Below are positions 22,216 through 33,589 of a DNA stretch of 64,000 nucleotides, piece by piece; position 1 is the stretch's first letter, and each line of letters starts with the position of its first letter. Where the stretch lies: positions 1,292,902-1,356,901 of the forward strand of contig JAKSZT010005175.1 in the NCBI GenBank assembly GCA_026826555.1. The letters run 5' to 3'. The stretch is from Tolypeutes matacus. Its lineage: Eukaryota > Chordata > Mammalia > Cingulata > Chlamyphoridae. The notes beneath the pieces are model-generated. The model did not search any database, was not told the origin of the DNA, and was given only the letters and a program-made list of their open reading frames with translations. The position numbers were made by a program, and so were the translations under genes.

Positions 22216-23820
22216 ATATCAATGGTAATTGAAAATGTCATTTTTTTACCAAGCCTTGTTTTATTCCCTCCCCCACAGCATTTCATCCATCTTCGTTCCA
22301 CTGAATTTATGACTATCATGTTATCAATACTCAATGCACTTTCTTGAATTATGTTTATTTTCTTCATATATGAGTCTCTCTACTATGTTTAAGGCTTTAG
22401 GGATAAAAGCAATGTAGATTTTTTGTATTCTCTGCTCTTCCTAACAAAGGATTTTCACAATTAATTGCATAATAAATATCTATTTATAAATATTTAAGGC
22501 TATGTAATAGCATATTAGAAGAAAACTATATAAATTAGTACACAGGAGAAGACTGAGGTAAAAGAATCACCCATATTTCAATACTAATTTTTATATAGTA
22601 TGAAATTTAACATTTGGTACTAGAAGTTGAAAAATAATATCAGTAGCTCATGCCCTTTCTCAATCAGCTTTTTGCCCTTCCTCAATTGTTTCTGTGAGGA
22701 AGTTTAGTCCTGGCTACCTATTCTGATGCCATCTTCCCAAAAGTCCATAAACAAAAAATTGCATCCCATACTCACAATTTTAGTGTTGGTTGGTCTTTCT
22801 TCTCAAAAGATAAATTCTTCCACTAGAGGACACAGTAATGGTTACATTAAACTCAATGCTGATACTGCTACCAGGTTATTCTTCATGCTACTAAATAAAC
22901 AGCAAAAGGGGTTACTCTACTGGCTGGAATGAATTCTTGACTATAGTGGGAAAAGTGGATTGTTGCCATACAATAAGGCTAGGGGAGAACATTTAGAGAA
23001 TGCATAAGAGACTCTGAGGTACCTTTGAGAATTATCATATCCATTGGTAAAATGTTGATAGGAAAACTATAACAGCCCGAAATATAAAGGATTGCTAATA
23101 ATATCAATACTTTTGGGTGACTATGTCAAAGAACTCTGACAAGGTGAGATGTTTGGTGAGGTCAAAGTGAATACGGAATAGTGGAAGGGTATCAAAGTGT
23201 AGTAGAAAAAAGGAAGCTTAATATGCCAGTTACGATTATATGACCAGCTGTTGAAACCAAGATTTTAATACAGGGATTTTTAAACTTTTTTGTTCCATGA
23301 ACCTCTTTGCCAGTCAGGGTGAAAACCACAGATGCCTTACTAAGTTCACAGTACTCTATGTATTATTTAATAAATATATCTCACCTGCACCAACACATCT
23401 TCACAAGAATAATGTTTTTTTTTGTTGTTGTTGTTGTTGTTTTTTAAAATTTAAATTCAAGCTCATTGACACCTTATTAAGAACTCCTGCTCTAATAGTT
23501 AGGAGAGTTTGCTTTTCTCTTGCTTGATGTGAGTATATTTGTAAATATAGTACCAAGAGCAACCACCCTCCCATTACCCTACTTCTTAAAATAAGAGGTT
23601 GTAATAGTGATTAAACTTTTGCTTCAATATATTAAAAAGTCTTAGGATATCTAGGGTAATGTGTGAATTAGAAGAGTCCTAAATCATCCCAGAGGGATAA
23701 AATGGCATATGAGATTTGTGTATTTGGGGAGAAATCTATTTTTTTCAGTTGTATGTGTGCATATGGTAAGATGTTAATAATAAGCATACTATTGCTATTG
23801 TCTTTATTAAAGTTAAATAT
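22215..23820. other. Unassigned DNA with a possible old transposon trace
   Basis: About 23,275-23,345 (TTTTTTGTTCCATGAACCTC, TTTGCCAGTCAGG) resembles an ancient mammalian interspersed repeat that I cannot name with confidence. A (GTT)n run lies at about 23,422-23,442. The rest is unassigned. Confidence 0.4.
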
Positions 23821-24649
23821 GCACACTGAGGCAGCAAGATGGTGTCAGTTTAAGTGGGCACTCATCATCTGTCTCACAAAAGACAGCTGAGTGGGGACAA
23901 GATTCTGCCTGAGTGAGCTGTTCTGGGAGCCCACAGAGTGGGAGACTTTGGGGCACAAATCGGGAGGGAGCTGGACAGGGAGATAGTTTGCTCAAGAAAA
24001 AAACATGAGTTTTTAGCCCTGTGGCTGGAAACGGTGGACAGCTAAGCACCACCCTCAGGGCAAAGGACCAGTTGAGCCCTGACTCTGGCCAGCCACCCAG
24101 CAAGAGGGAGCATTTCTGAGAGTGGGAGGGTTCTGGCAAAGGGCAGAGGGGGGTTTCCTTTCAAAGGGTTTGGTTGCCTGGAACCCCTCTGAGCTTTGGG
24201 GAGCATATCAGCTGGTTTGAGGTGGCACCAGGCAGAGGGAAGAGGTGAATCTGCTGAGGAAGCCTGATTTACCTAAACACCCTGGGACGGAGAAACTTGG
24301 CCTGTGAGAGAGCAGAGTCAGGCAATTGACTAGCTCTGTGCTGAAAATTATCAAAATTTCAACTATCCTAATGGTGCCAGGCAGTAAGAAGCACTTAATA
24401 AGCTTTCAAGAGCCTATTTAGGGTTCCCTGGGAGTAGGGGGTGGTCTAGAAGAGGTTTGAGAATCATTTCTGTGTGGTGAATTTAGTCACCAGGGTCCCA
24501 TTTGAATTTCAAAAGGAAACTCAAACTGACCAGGAGAGGGGTCAGGGATCAGCTCACACAGCTTGTGGAATCCTGCTGCCCTAGGAGAGTCAAACCTGCT
24601 GGAGGGAAAGTGACTGTATAGCTTTCTGAAGAGCTAACTGACCCAATGA

Positions 24650-24735
24650 GAAAGTTTAGCTCAGTGGAGGAGTTTCTGTCTTGAATATATGAGGCCCCTA
24701 GTTCAATTCCTGCCTCCTCTTAGAGTAGTGATCCA
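24650..24735 (+). promoter_or_regulatory. tRNA-like module (A and B boxes) within the L1 5'UTR
   Basis: TAGCTCAGTGG at about 24,657-24,667 fits the A box TRGYNNARNNG, and AGTTCAATTCC at about 24,700-24,710 fits the B-box core. It is followed by TGCCTCCTCTTAGAGTAG, as in the SINE heads, where a GCCTCCT follows the B box. The counterpart in the minus-strand L1 is at 11,475-11,575. It looks like an ancestral SINE fixed in this L1 promoter. Activity cannot be judged from sequence. Confidence 0.6.
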
Positions 24736-25759
24736 CTGGGATATCAAACATTCAGCTGATACTTTAAGACAGAGAAAACATAGGCATTATTTTTGTATTA
24801 GATTCTCTTGGGTCCCCTATTTCTACTAAAATAAGATTACTTTTTAAAAATTTAACATGGTTTACTCACTAAAACCTGCTTCAAAACCTGTGGAGAGAAA
24901 GCAGCAGGGTAATTGATTGAGGAACACCAGCAGCTTGAGAAACTTCACAGGGACCAAAGAAGGAATGTTGTTCTTCCTTAGATTTGTTTGACTGCTTGCT
25001 TGTGTGATTTTTTTTGTTTGTTTCTTGCTTTTCTTTCCTCTTTCTTCCCTCCCCCCTTTTTAAATCAAGTGCTGCTAGCTTGTTTCTTCTTTGCTGTGCT
25101 TCTTCTTCCTTGATTTCCCATTTTCTGTGTATACCAATTTTGTCTACCAATGTTATCTCTTTTCCTTCCTTCATCTTTCTATCTTCTGCTTTCTGTTATG
25201 TTACTTACATTCCACATTGCTTTAATTAGTCCTCATTTTTTCTGGTTTCTATTTATGTCTTGTATATTCTGTTTTCTTTTTCTGTTAAATTTTTTTCTTT
25301 TTGTCCTTTCTTTTCTTTATCTCTCTCTCTTCATCATTCTGGTCTTTTAAATCATTCTATATATTTTTCTCTATTCAGTTTCCCTTTTTATTGTAGGTGC
25401 TCCACTTTTTTATTCCTATTACTCTACACTGCTTACATGAGTTAAATGTTCACTTACTAAGTCTAATACAGTCCCTCTTCTAACTTTTACTATTATTATT
25501 ACTATTATCCTTTTTCTTTTCTTACCTCTTCCACTTTCTCTGACACCAATCTTTTTCCTTCAAAGGAACAGAGAAAACAGTAAGGAAATAGAGCAAGAAG
25601 AGCAGTGTCAAAGGGAAAATTTAACACACACACAAAACCAGCAGCTAAGTAAAACTCTAGAGTAGAAAGAGAAGCTAATCAACTGAATAAACTCATCAAG
25701 ATATAAAGATGACCAGAGGGCAACAAAAAACTACAAACCATACTAAGAAATAGGAAGAC

Positions 25760-26460
25760 ATGGCCCAGTCCAATGAACAAACTAAAAACCAAACTAAAAA
25801 TATTGAAGAACTAATCAAAGTTGTCCAAAGAAATATCATGGACCAACTTAATGAAGTGAAGGAAGAGATTAAGGAAATTAAGAAGACACTGGGGGAACAT
25901 ACTGAGGAAATTGTAAACATACATAAAAATATAAAGATATGATGGTGATGAATGGCACAATCCAAGAAATCAAAAACACACTGGAAGCATCTAACAGCAG
26001 ATTTGAACAGGCAGAAGAAAGAATTAGTGATGTGGAAGACAGTACATCTGAAATCAAGCAGATAGTAGAACAGATAGATTAAAAGGCAGAAAAAATCCAG
26101 CAGGGACTAGGGATTTGAATGACAGCACAAAACACATAAACATACATATTATAGGTACCCCACAGGAAGAAGAGAAGAGAAAGGGGACAGAAGGAGTGTT
26201 GAAGGAAACTTCCCAGCACTATTGAAGGAGATGGGTGTACATGTCCAGGAAGTACAGCACACACCAAACAGTATAAATCTCAACAGGCTTATTCTAAGAC
26301 ATACACTTGTGAAACTGTCCAATGCTTAAGACAAAAAGAAAATACTGAAGGCAGCAAAATAAAAGAGAACCATCATATCCAAGGGAAACTCAATAAGATT
26401 AAGTGCTGATTTCTCATCTGAAACCATGGAAGCAAAAAGGCAGTGTTATGAAATAATCTA
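25760..26460 (+). pseudogene. L1 ORF1 remnant
   Basis: The frame at 25,760-25,942 gives the N-terminal coiled coil (IEELIKVVQRNIMDQLNEVK, EEIKEIKKTL). After a frameshift near 25,940 the coiled coil continues as SRFEQAEERISDVEDSTSEI, then stops accumulate through the RNA-binding domain (QQGLG, and the YPRETQ-like end near 26,385). L1 ORF1p forms trimers through such a coil and coats L1 RNA. This copy cannot make the protein. Confidence 0.85.
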
Positions 26461-26484
26461 GGTACTAAAAGAAAAAATACATTA

Positions 26485-28580
26485 GAGGATCTGGACCTAG
26501 TAGATACATACATAACACTATCCCCAAATACAGCAGGATATACTTTCTTCTCAAGTGCACATGGGTCAATCTCCAAGATAGACCATATGCTGGGCCACAG
26601 AAAAATTCTCAATGATCTCAGAATTATTGAAATTATACAGAGTAATTTCTCTGACCACAATATAATGAAGCTGGAAATTAGCAAGAGCCAGAGAACCAAA
26701 TCAGGCACAAAGATATGGAAGTTAAACAACACACTCTTAGACAAACAGGGGGTCAAGGAAGAAATTTCAAAAGAAATCAGTAACTACCTTGAAATGAATG
26801 AAAATGACAACACAACATATAAGAACTTATGGGATGCAGCAAAAGCTGTCTCAAGAGGGAAATTCATAGCCATAAACGCATATTTCAAAAAAAGATGAAA
26901 GAGCTAAAATCAAGAACCTAACTGAAGAAATTAGAAAAATTCTACCTAACTGGAGGAATTAGAAAAAGAGTTACAAACCAGCCCAAAAGGAAGCAGAAAG
27001 AAGGAAATAAGAAAGATTTGGTAAGAATTAAATGAAATAGAAAATAAAACACTAGAAAAAATAAACAAAACCAAAAGCTAGTTCTTAGAGAAGACCAATA
27101 AAATTGGCAAACCCTTAGCTAGACTAACAAAGAAAGAAGAAAGAAGATGCAAATACACAAAATAAGAAATGAGCAAGGGAATATCACCACTGACCCCACA
27201 GATATAATGAGTATCATGAGGATACTTTGAAAAATTGTATGCCTACAAGAAGGATAATTTGGAGGAAATGGACAAATTCCTAGAAACACACAAACAGCCT
27301 ACATTAATGAAAGAAGAAATTGATGAACTTGACAGACCAATCACAATTAAAGAGATAGAATCAGTCATCAAAAACCTCCCAACTAAGAAGAGCACAGGAC
27401 CAGATGTCTTCACTCTTGAGTTTTACCAGACATTTTGGAAAGAACTAACACCAATACTGCTTAATTGCTTCCAAAAATAGAAGTAGAAGGAACAAAGCCT
27501 AACTCATTCTGTGATGTCAACCTTACCATAATACCAAAACCAATCAAATACACCACAAGAAAAGAAAATTACAGATCAATCTCTCTGATGAATCTAGATG
27601 CTAAAATCCTCAACGAAATGCCTGCTAATCGCATTCAACAACATATCAAATGAATTGTACACCATGACCAAGTGTGTTTCATCCCGTTTATGCAAGAATG
27701 GTTCAACATAAGAAAATCAATCAATGTAATACACCACATAAACAGATCAAAAGAAAAAAAAAAAAAAAAACACAACATGATATTCTCTATAGTGCAGAAA
27801 AAGCATTCAACAAAATACAGCACCCTGTCCTTATAAAAACATTGCTAAAGATAGGAATAGAAGGAAACTTTCTCAACAAGGTAAAGGGCATATATGAAAA
27901 ACCCACAGCTAACATCATATACAATGGTGAAAACATAAAAGCTGTCCTGCTAAGATCAGGATAAGACAAGGATGCCCACAATCACCATTCCTATTTAACA
28001 TTGTTAGAAGTATTTGCTCAAGCTCTGAGGCAAGAAAAAGATATAAAAGGTATCCAAATTGGAAAGGAAGAAGTAAAAATTTCACTATTTGCAGATGACA
28101 TGATCCTATACATAGAAAGCCCTGGGAAATCTACAACAAAGCTTCTAGAGCTTATAAATGAGTTCAGTGAAGTTGGAGGCTAAAAGATCAATGCTCAAAA
28201 ATCAGTAACGGGAAGCGGCTGTGGCTCAATCAGTAGGGCTCCCGTTTACCATATGGGAGGCCCTGGGTTCGGTTCCCGGGGCCTCCTGGTGAAGGCAAGC
28301 CCGCCCGCGTGGCGTGGTTAGCTGACCCAGTGAGCACAAGCAGCAAGGGGGGGATAAATGAATAAATAAATAAAATCTTTAAAAAAAAAAATCAGTAACA
28401 TTTCTGTATATCAATAATGAGCAATCTGAGGAGGAAATCAAGAAAAAATACCATTTACAATAGTACTTTAAAAAATCAAATACTTAGGAATAAACTTAAC
28501 TAAAGATGTAAATGACTTATATACAGAAAACTACACAGCACTGTTAAAGGAAATCAAAGAAGACTTGAATAAATGGGGAG
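26485..28580 (+). pseudogene. L1 ORF2 remnant (endonuclease tail plus reverse transcriptase)
   Basis: It begins late in the endonuclease ([29 protein letters not shown]) and keeps the SDH signature in [10 protein letters not shown] near 26,650. The linker ([19 protein letters not shown]) follows. The RT N-terminal part at 27,235-27,480 reads RPITIKEIESVIKNLPTKKS and TGPDVFTLEFYQ. The motif C region at about 28,082-28,130 reads [11 protein letters not shown], so the FADD catalytic pair is intact. Frameshifts and stops near 26,900, 27,480, 27,655 and 27,960 break the frame, and the C-terminal domain is absent. Confidence 0.9.
28210..28386 (+). mobile_element. tRNA-derived SINE monomer inserted in L1 ORF2
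   Basis: The head GGGAAGCGGCTGTGGCTCAA carries the A box TGGCTCAATCAG and the B box GGGTTCGGTTCCC. A GC-rich body with CCCGCCCGCGTGGCG follows, then AAATAAATAAATAAA and an A-run. The target-site duplication AAAAATCAGTAAC is exact (28,197-28,209 and about 28,387-28,399), and the L1 frame resumes after it. Its intact CpGs and clean duplication make it one of the youngest insertions in the window. Confidence 0.95.
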
Positions 28581-29625
28581 TATGTGTTGGATGGTCCAAG
28601 GAACTGGAAGGAGGGTAGGGGGAAGGAATAGGTTGAACACTGGGAATATGTGGGTATGTGGGTGAAACTACAATGTTGAGAAAACACTATTGGCACTATG
28701 GCAAGGAAGTGTTACTGGTTTAGGGTGTTGAATGGGAAGACATTTGGGACAGGGTGCACCTGGGACAGTCTTTTAGAGAATGTGCGAGTGATCATTTTGT
28801 CATAGTGTGCTGTGTCAGTGGGGAGAGACCCACATAATGAGTGGGAAGAAGTTGGACTTCCATGCTGGGGAGGCCCGATATGTTCTCAAACAGTGGGGTG
28901 TTGTGCCTCTTCAGAACATGGTGAGTTCCTAATAGGGGAGGACAGACTAATGTGTCCAGGCCTTAGCGTTGTTGCAAGTATCTAAGAATCTTGTACTTCA
29001 AGGAGTAAAGAACCGTGGTCTCTGTGGGACCCAAGGAGAGGGGGAGGGAGGGATAGAAGAGATTGAAGAGGGATTATTTGGGGGCAATGGGAGTATTCTG
29101 CATGATCATGCAATAATGGATACAGGCTATGTTATATTTCATCAAAAAATTATAAAAGTGCATGGTCTAAAATGCAAGCCATAATGTAAACCATTGATCA
29201 TTGTTGGTAGCTATGTTTCAATATTTATACATCAGTTGTAACAAATGTATCATCCACATGTAAAAAGATGATTAATAGGGAAGGGGGAAAAGGGAGTGGT
29301 TACAGTACTGTGACCTAAAACTTCTTTGAAGACAATATAAAAAAAAACTAAGACACTGGGGAAGAAATGAAAGAATATGTCACTGTACATATGGGACAAC
29401 TGATATTAAAGTGATGAAAGGGAAAATATCAAAAAATAATTAATTTTATTTCTTTTTTATGTTTTTATTTTTTAATACCCCAATCTATTTTACTTTATTT
29501 TAGTTTTAGTTTCTCTAAATTATTATGTATTTTATTTATTATGTTAAACCTATCATTAGTACTTCATTTTCCTATGAATTGAATTTGGCAATATTCTTGC
29601 CTTCATTTTCTTTGTTTGTTTTATT

Positions 29626-29660
<35 letters not shown>

Positions 29661-31165
29661 TTCTTTTGGCCTCATTTTTGAAGAGGTTTTGGATCACAGA
29701 AGAGTTCAAAACTATGGCAGGGCAGGAACAATGGGATGGGGTGTCAGTGATGGGGGATACATGGGAGGAAGTTCACCTAGGCATACATATAAGGTATATG
29801 AATATGTTCAAATGTTCATGGAGCATTGCCACAGTGGGTGGAGATTTACATAACAACTGAAAGATTATTGAATTCCCCTCCTGGGGAGCTCTGCCACATT
29901 CTCTAATGAAAGAGCAACAATCCCCCAAGTGCAGGGTCAATGACTAGTGAAGAAGGATGGTCCATTGATGGGCCCTTAATGTTAATGACTATGCCTGGGA
30001 TCCTTTTGCTCTTGAATTTACAGATTAGCCTAGGGTTGGAGAGTGCCTAAGAGTTGTCTCCTGAGAACATCCTTGTTGCTCAAATGTGGCCTCTCTCTAA
30101 GTCAAACTCCCCATATAAATGCACTACCTTCCCCTCAGTGTGGGACATGACTTCTGGGGATGAGCCTCCCTGGCACCAAGGGATTACTACCAAGCACTGG
30201 CTTGTGATACAACTGGAAAAGACTTTAAATAAAAGGGGGAAAAGGTAAAGACAAGTGAGTGCATATGGCTAATAGACTTCAAAGTGAGTTGGGAGGTCAT
30301 CAGAGAGGTAATGCTTATGCATGTCTCAGCAGGATCTCATGAATGGCCAAGATAGATACTACCCCATATAGTGGGTATCCTGCAAACTCTGGATACACCC
30401 AGGACCTACAGTCACGGCAGATAGCTCTGGAGATTGGTACCCTGCCAATGGCCCTACTTTGGAGTTTGTGCTCCTGAGTATGACAGAGTTGGAATTAGAT
30501 GTGACTTCTCTACACATGCCTCTTCTGTCCCTTTTATTTGAACCTATAGTTGGTGATGGAGTTGGTAAGTGTATGTTCAAAAGACTTTAATTGCTGGGCT
30601 GTCCATGTGCCAGCTGGGCCCTGAAACTCAATGGAGTTGCAATACCTACTCTCCAGTGTATTGGACTCACCCAGGACAATGAACAAGGAGATGATGATGG
30701 ACAATGACCATCCCAAGGAACCAAGAGAGTCTACAACTGCAAGCAACAGAGTCCCATCCATCTGCCCCATAGGATCAAAGCCTTCTCTCAATTAGAGATA
30801 GAGTGCTCAACACCATCCCAGAATCCTCAGCATTGGGGAATGAACTATGGACTAAAGTAGACTCACTGGTATTCTACTATAGACATATTGTGATTCTAGA
30901 AATGGAAGAAATTATTTCATTCATGTGGAGGCAGTGGCCACTAGAGGTTCTGAGAGCAAGGAGAAGGAAATTCATGTGAAATATTGGAGCATTTTGGGGA
31001 GTTGGGTATTTTCCTGAATGACATTACACTGACAGATATGGGCCATTATATATCTTGCCATAACCTACAAAATTGTGCAGGAGAAAGTGTAAACTACAAT
31101 TTAACCAAAATCCATGCTTAATGGCAAAGCTCTAATATGTTTTCATCAACTGTAATGAATGTACC
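28580..31165 (+). mobile_element. Long non-coding repeat XR, copy B (plus), longest copy
   Basis: It starts right after the L1 ORF2 text (junction near 28,578). A 5' part not seen in the other copies runs to about 29,180 (GTGTTACTGGTTTAGGGTGT, CTGGGGAGGCCCGATATG, GTAAAGAACCGTGGTCTCTG). It is followed by the parts shared with copy A: a 3'UTR-like module, a pure T29 run at about 29,631-29,659, then the GGTGGGTGGAGATTTACA body and a shortened final module near 31,010-31,160. There is no long conserved frame. The junction with L1 may mean that XR is the 3' portion of this L1 lineage, or that XR inserted into L1. Confidence 0.85.
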
Positions 31166-31240
31166 ATATAAATGCTTCTCTAACTTGATTGTACATTGGA
31201 ATCACCTGGGGTGCTCAAAACGAATACTTTCTATTATAAG
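31165..31240 (+). repeat. MER5-like DNA transposon fragment (hAT-Charlie)
   Basis: GCTTCTCTAACTTGATTGTA and CATTGGAATCACCTGGGG match the left end of MER5-type elements as I remember them. Only one end is visible. Confidence 0.5.
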
Positions 31241-32150
31241 TGAATCACTTAATTGGAAACATTTCTATATTTCCAATGGTAGAATGATTGGTGACTTAAT
31301 CTTCAGTGTCAAAGGCAGTGGGATAGCAAAAATGCAATTTTCATATTCACCTTCATTCTACTCAGTGCAGTTATTATCGCTAGTAGATACTTGCATATAT
31401 TTAGTACATGGGCCATGAAAAGCCATGTTGAAATATATAGCATCTCATCTTTCTCTATGTGATGATTAGGATCCTATAAAACTCTAGCTAAGGAAATCTG
31501 AAACTTAATCTAACACTACAGTGTGTGGTGTGCTTGTGTAGTTGTGAGTGAAAGTGTTCTCCTCCCTTAAGCAAAAGAAATGCTCAGGAGAAGTACTGTT
31601 GGTCACAATATCCAAGTAAAACTTCCTAGGGGAATTGATAACTGGCATAAAAAAAATGGTTTTGGCTTTCACAACAGAGTGCATGGATTTAAACATATTG
31701 TTAAATTTTGATATTTCCAGGACACTACTTGTAAATATTTATTATCATAAAATAATAAATATTAAAAACACATCAATTACTGATAGACATTCTGCAATGA
31801 TACACATCCTCCAATATCAGTCTTCAAATGCACATTCACCATTTGGTTTCCACCATGGTGTATGGGTTGATCTCCCCATGGGGACAGAGATCAAAGCATG
31901 TGATACATTTGGAAACTTATTCTTCTTATGTGATGCAGAGAAGGATGTTCCACACTTTCAGTAATACTTTGGAGTATAAAATTTAAAAGATGTAGGGAAA
32001 AACAAATATTTCATCATGTGATTAATCTATATTCTTCAAGATGCCACATTTTTAAATTACAGTGAGAATATTATATAAACATACATAATACTATGGAACA
32101 CTTAAAATTGTTTAAGCTGTACATTAGTTAACTGTCTTAACTCATTTAAC
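31240..32150. other. Unassigned intergenic DNA
   Basis: A frame of 109 codons at 31,635-31,964 has no recognisable domain and no family resemblance. I treat it as chance. Confidence 0.45.
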
Positions 32151-32300
32151 ATTTCAACACTTAATGATAATGTTGAAGATATGATATTCTTCTCATTTCA
32201 CAGAAATTAATAGATTACTGAAAGTGCCACCCATTAGCCAGACTCAGAGCCGGCATGTGAACCAAGGCAACCTGGCTCATTCCCTCACCTAGTAATCTAC
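32150..32300 (-). repeat. MIR-like SINE, antisense
   Basis: TTCTCATTTCACAGAAA, CCATTAGCCAGACTCAGAGC and GGCATGTGAACCAAGGCAAC follow the order of antisense MIR (fraction of exonised-looking text TCACAGATGAGG replaced by TTTCACAGAAAT). It is diverged. Confidence 0.5.
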
Positions 32301-32639
32301 TATTGATATGAAATACTCTACAGAGGAGTGCACAAACACACACACAATATTCTGAGATATTTACTGTATCCCTTAAGACAACCCTATACAACCCATTTTA
32401 AACATAAACCCCAAGCTAGTATTCATTAAACAGGAATCTGTTCAGTGGTAATTGCACAGATTTTTGATACTTTCTTATATGCTGGGGTTATGAAATGCAA
32501 TGGGCTGTGTATAAAAAGGAAGTATTTGATAAAATCCCTTGTGATGTGATGTACACAAGTTGTGTACATCATGGTAAGTTGGTTGCAAGTTTCCAGTTAG
32601 AGTTTGCATTTGGGGAATGTGGTGTGTCCCGAATCTTAT

Positions 32640-33585
32640 ATCTCATAAGGAATCTACATTTGGTCTTAGCACTTTCTTAGCTGCATCTTTTATATCTTTG
32701 TTTCTTAAACTGTATATTAATGGATTCAGCACTGGGATGATAATGTATAGAAAATGGAGATAATTTTATCAGTGTTGGGAGAATATAGGTAGGTGGGTTT
32801 TGAGGAAATAAAGGGAAGGGTCCCATGATAGATGGCCACAGAGGTCAGATGAGAAGCACATGTGGAAAAAGTTTTTTCCTTCCACTAGAAGAGTGAATCT
32901 TTAAGACCAAGAGAAGAATTTTAAAAAAGGAGATGATAATGGTGATGAAACAGATAACTTCCACTGAGCTGCCATATGTGGAGAGGAGCCATTCATTAAT
33001 TGAGGTATCTGTGCAGGATAGCTTAAGAAAGGGAGGAAGGTCACAGAAAAAAATGTTTAATGACATTTTTTTCACAGTATTTCAGAATAAAAGCAAAGGA
33101 TGTGTGAACCAGGGAACTCATACTGCCACCAGTACAGGATAAAACAATAAGCCAGGTACAGATTCCCTGGAACCTCACAACTGTATACAACAAAGGGTTA
33201 TAGATGGTGACATAGTGGTCATAGGCCATGGCAGCCAAGATAAAGGATTCTGTATCTGCAAAGGTACAGAAAAGCTAAAACTGCAGGGCATGGCCATAAC
33301 AGGAACTAGATTTATCCTCTGAGAGCAAATTGACCAGCATTTTAGGAAAAATGACGGAAGAATAACAAAAATCTACAAACCACAGGTTGTTAAAGAAAAA
33401 ATATATGGGGTTTGAATCCAGAGATTGATTCTGATTACCATCATCAAGCCAATGTTCCCTGTTAAAATCACATCATACAATATCAGGAACATAAGGAATA
33501 GAATAATCTGCAACTCAGGGCGAGTTGGAAATCCTAATAGAATAAACTCAGTCACCAATGTGTAGTTTCCTTCTCTCAGTCCCAT
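32640..33585 (-). pseudogene. Class II olfactory receptor pseudogene
   Basis: The start ATG is at 33,585, and the first 70 codons are open: NYTLVTEFILLGFPTRPELQ (an N-glycosylation-type NYT and the conserved LLGF), then helix 1. A frameshift near 33,390 separates helix 2 ([14 protein letters not shown]). The next frame holds MAAMAYDHYVTIYNPLLY, where DRY has become DHY (33,238 on). FCDLPPFLKLSC opens the third piece (33,075 on), with helix 5 and the start of helix 6. The C-terminus [19 protein letters not shown] is intact in a further frame near 32,725-32,665. At full length with about four frame breaks, this is a receptor that decayed in place. It has the same strand as the other two receptor pseudogenes. 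Confidence 0.93.
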
Positions 33586-33589
33586 ACTT

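Larger units (their letters stand above)
23830..28580 (+). mobile_element. L1 element: 5'UTR, ORF1 remnant and ORF2 remnant, missing the ORF2 C-terminus
   Basis: The 5' end (GAGGCAGCAAGATGGTGTCA) recalls the start of mammalian L1 5'UTRs. The 5'UTR runs to about 25,690, with GC-rich G/A segments, a tRNA-like module near 24,660 and a pyrimidine-rich tract at 25,000-25,560. ORF1 remnants lie at 25,760-26,460 and ORF2 at about 26,485-28,580. The first two thirds of the endonuclease are deleted, and ORF2 stops after the reverse transcriptase (GRIN-type text absent), giving way to XR copy B. A SINE at 28,210-28,386 splits the post-polymerase segment. It belongs to the same subfamily as the minus-strand L1 at 9.4-12.2 kb. 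Confidence 0.88.

Noticed and set aside
24650..24735. Functional tRNA gene
   Set aside because: A and B boxes are present, but no cloverleaf arms, anticodon loop or terminator fit. It is a SINE-like module in an L1 5'UTR.
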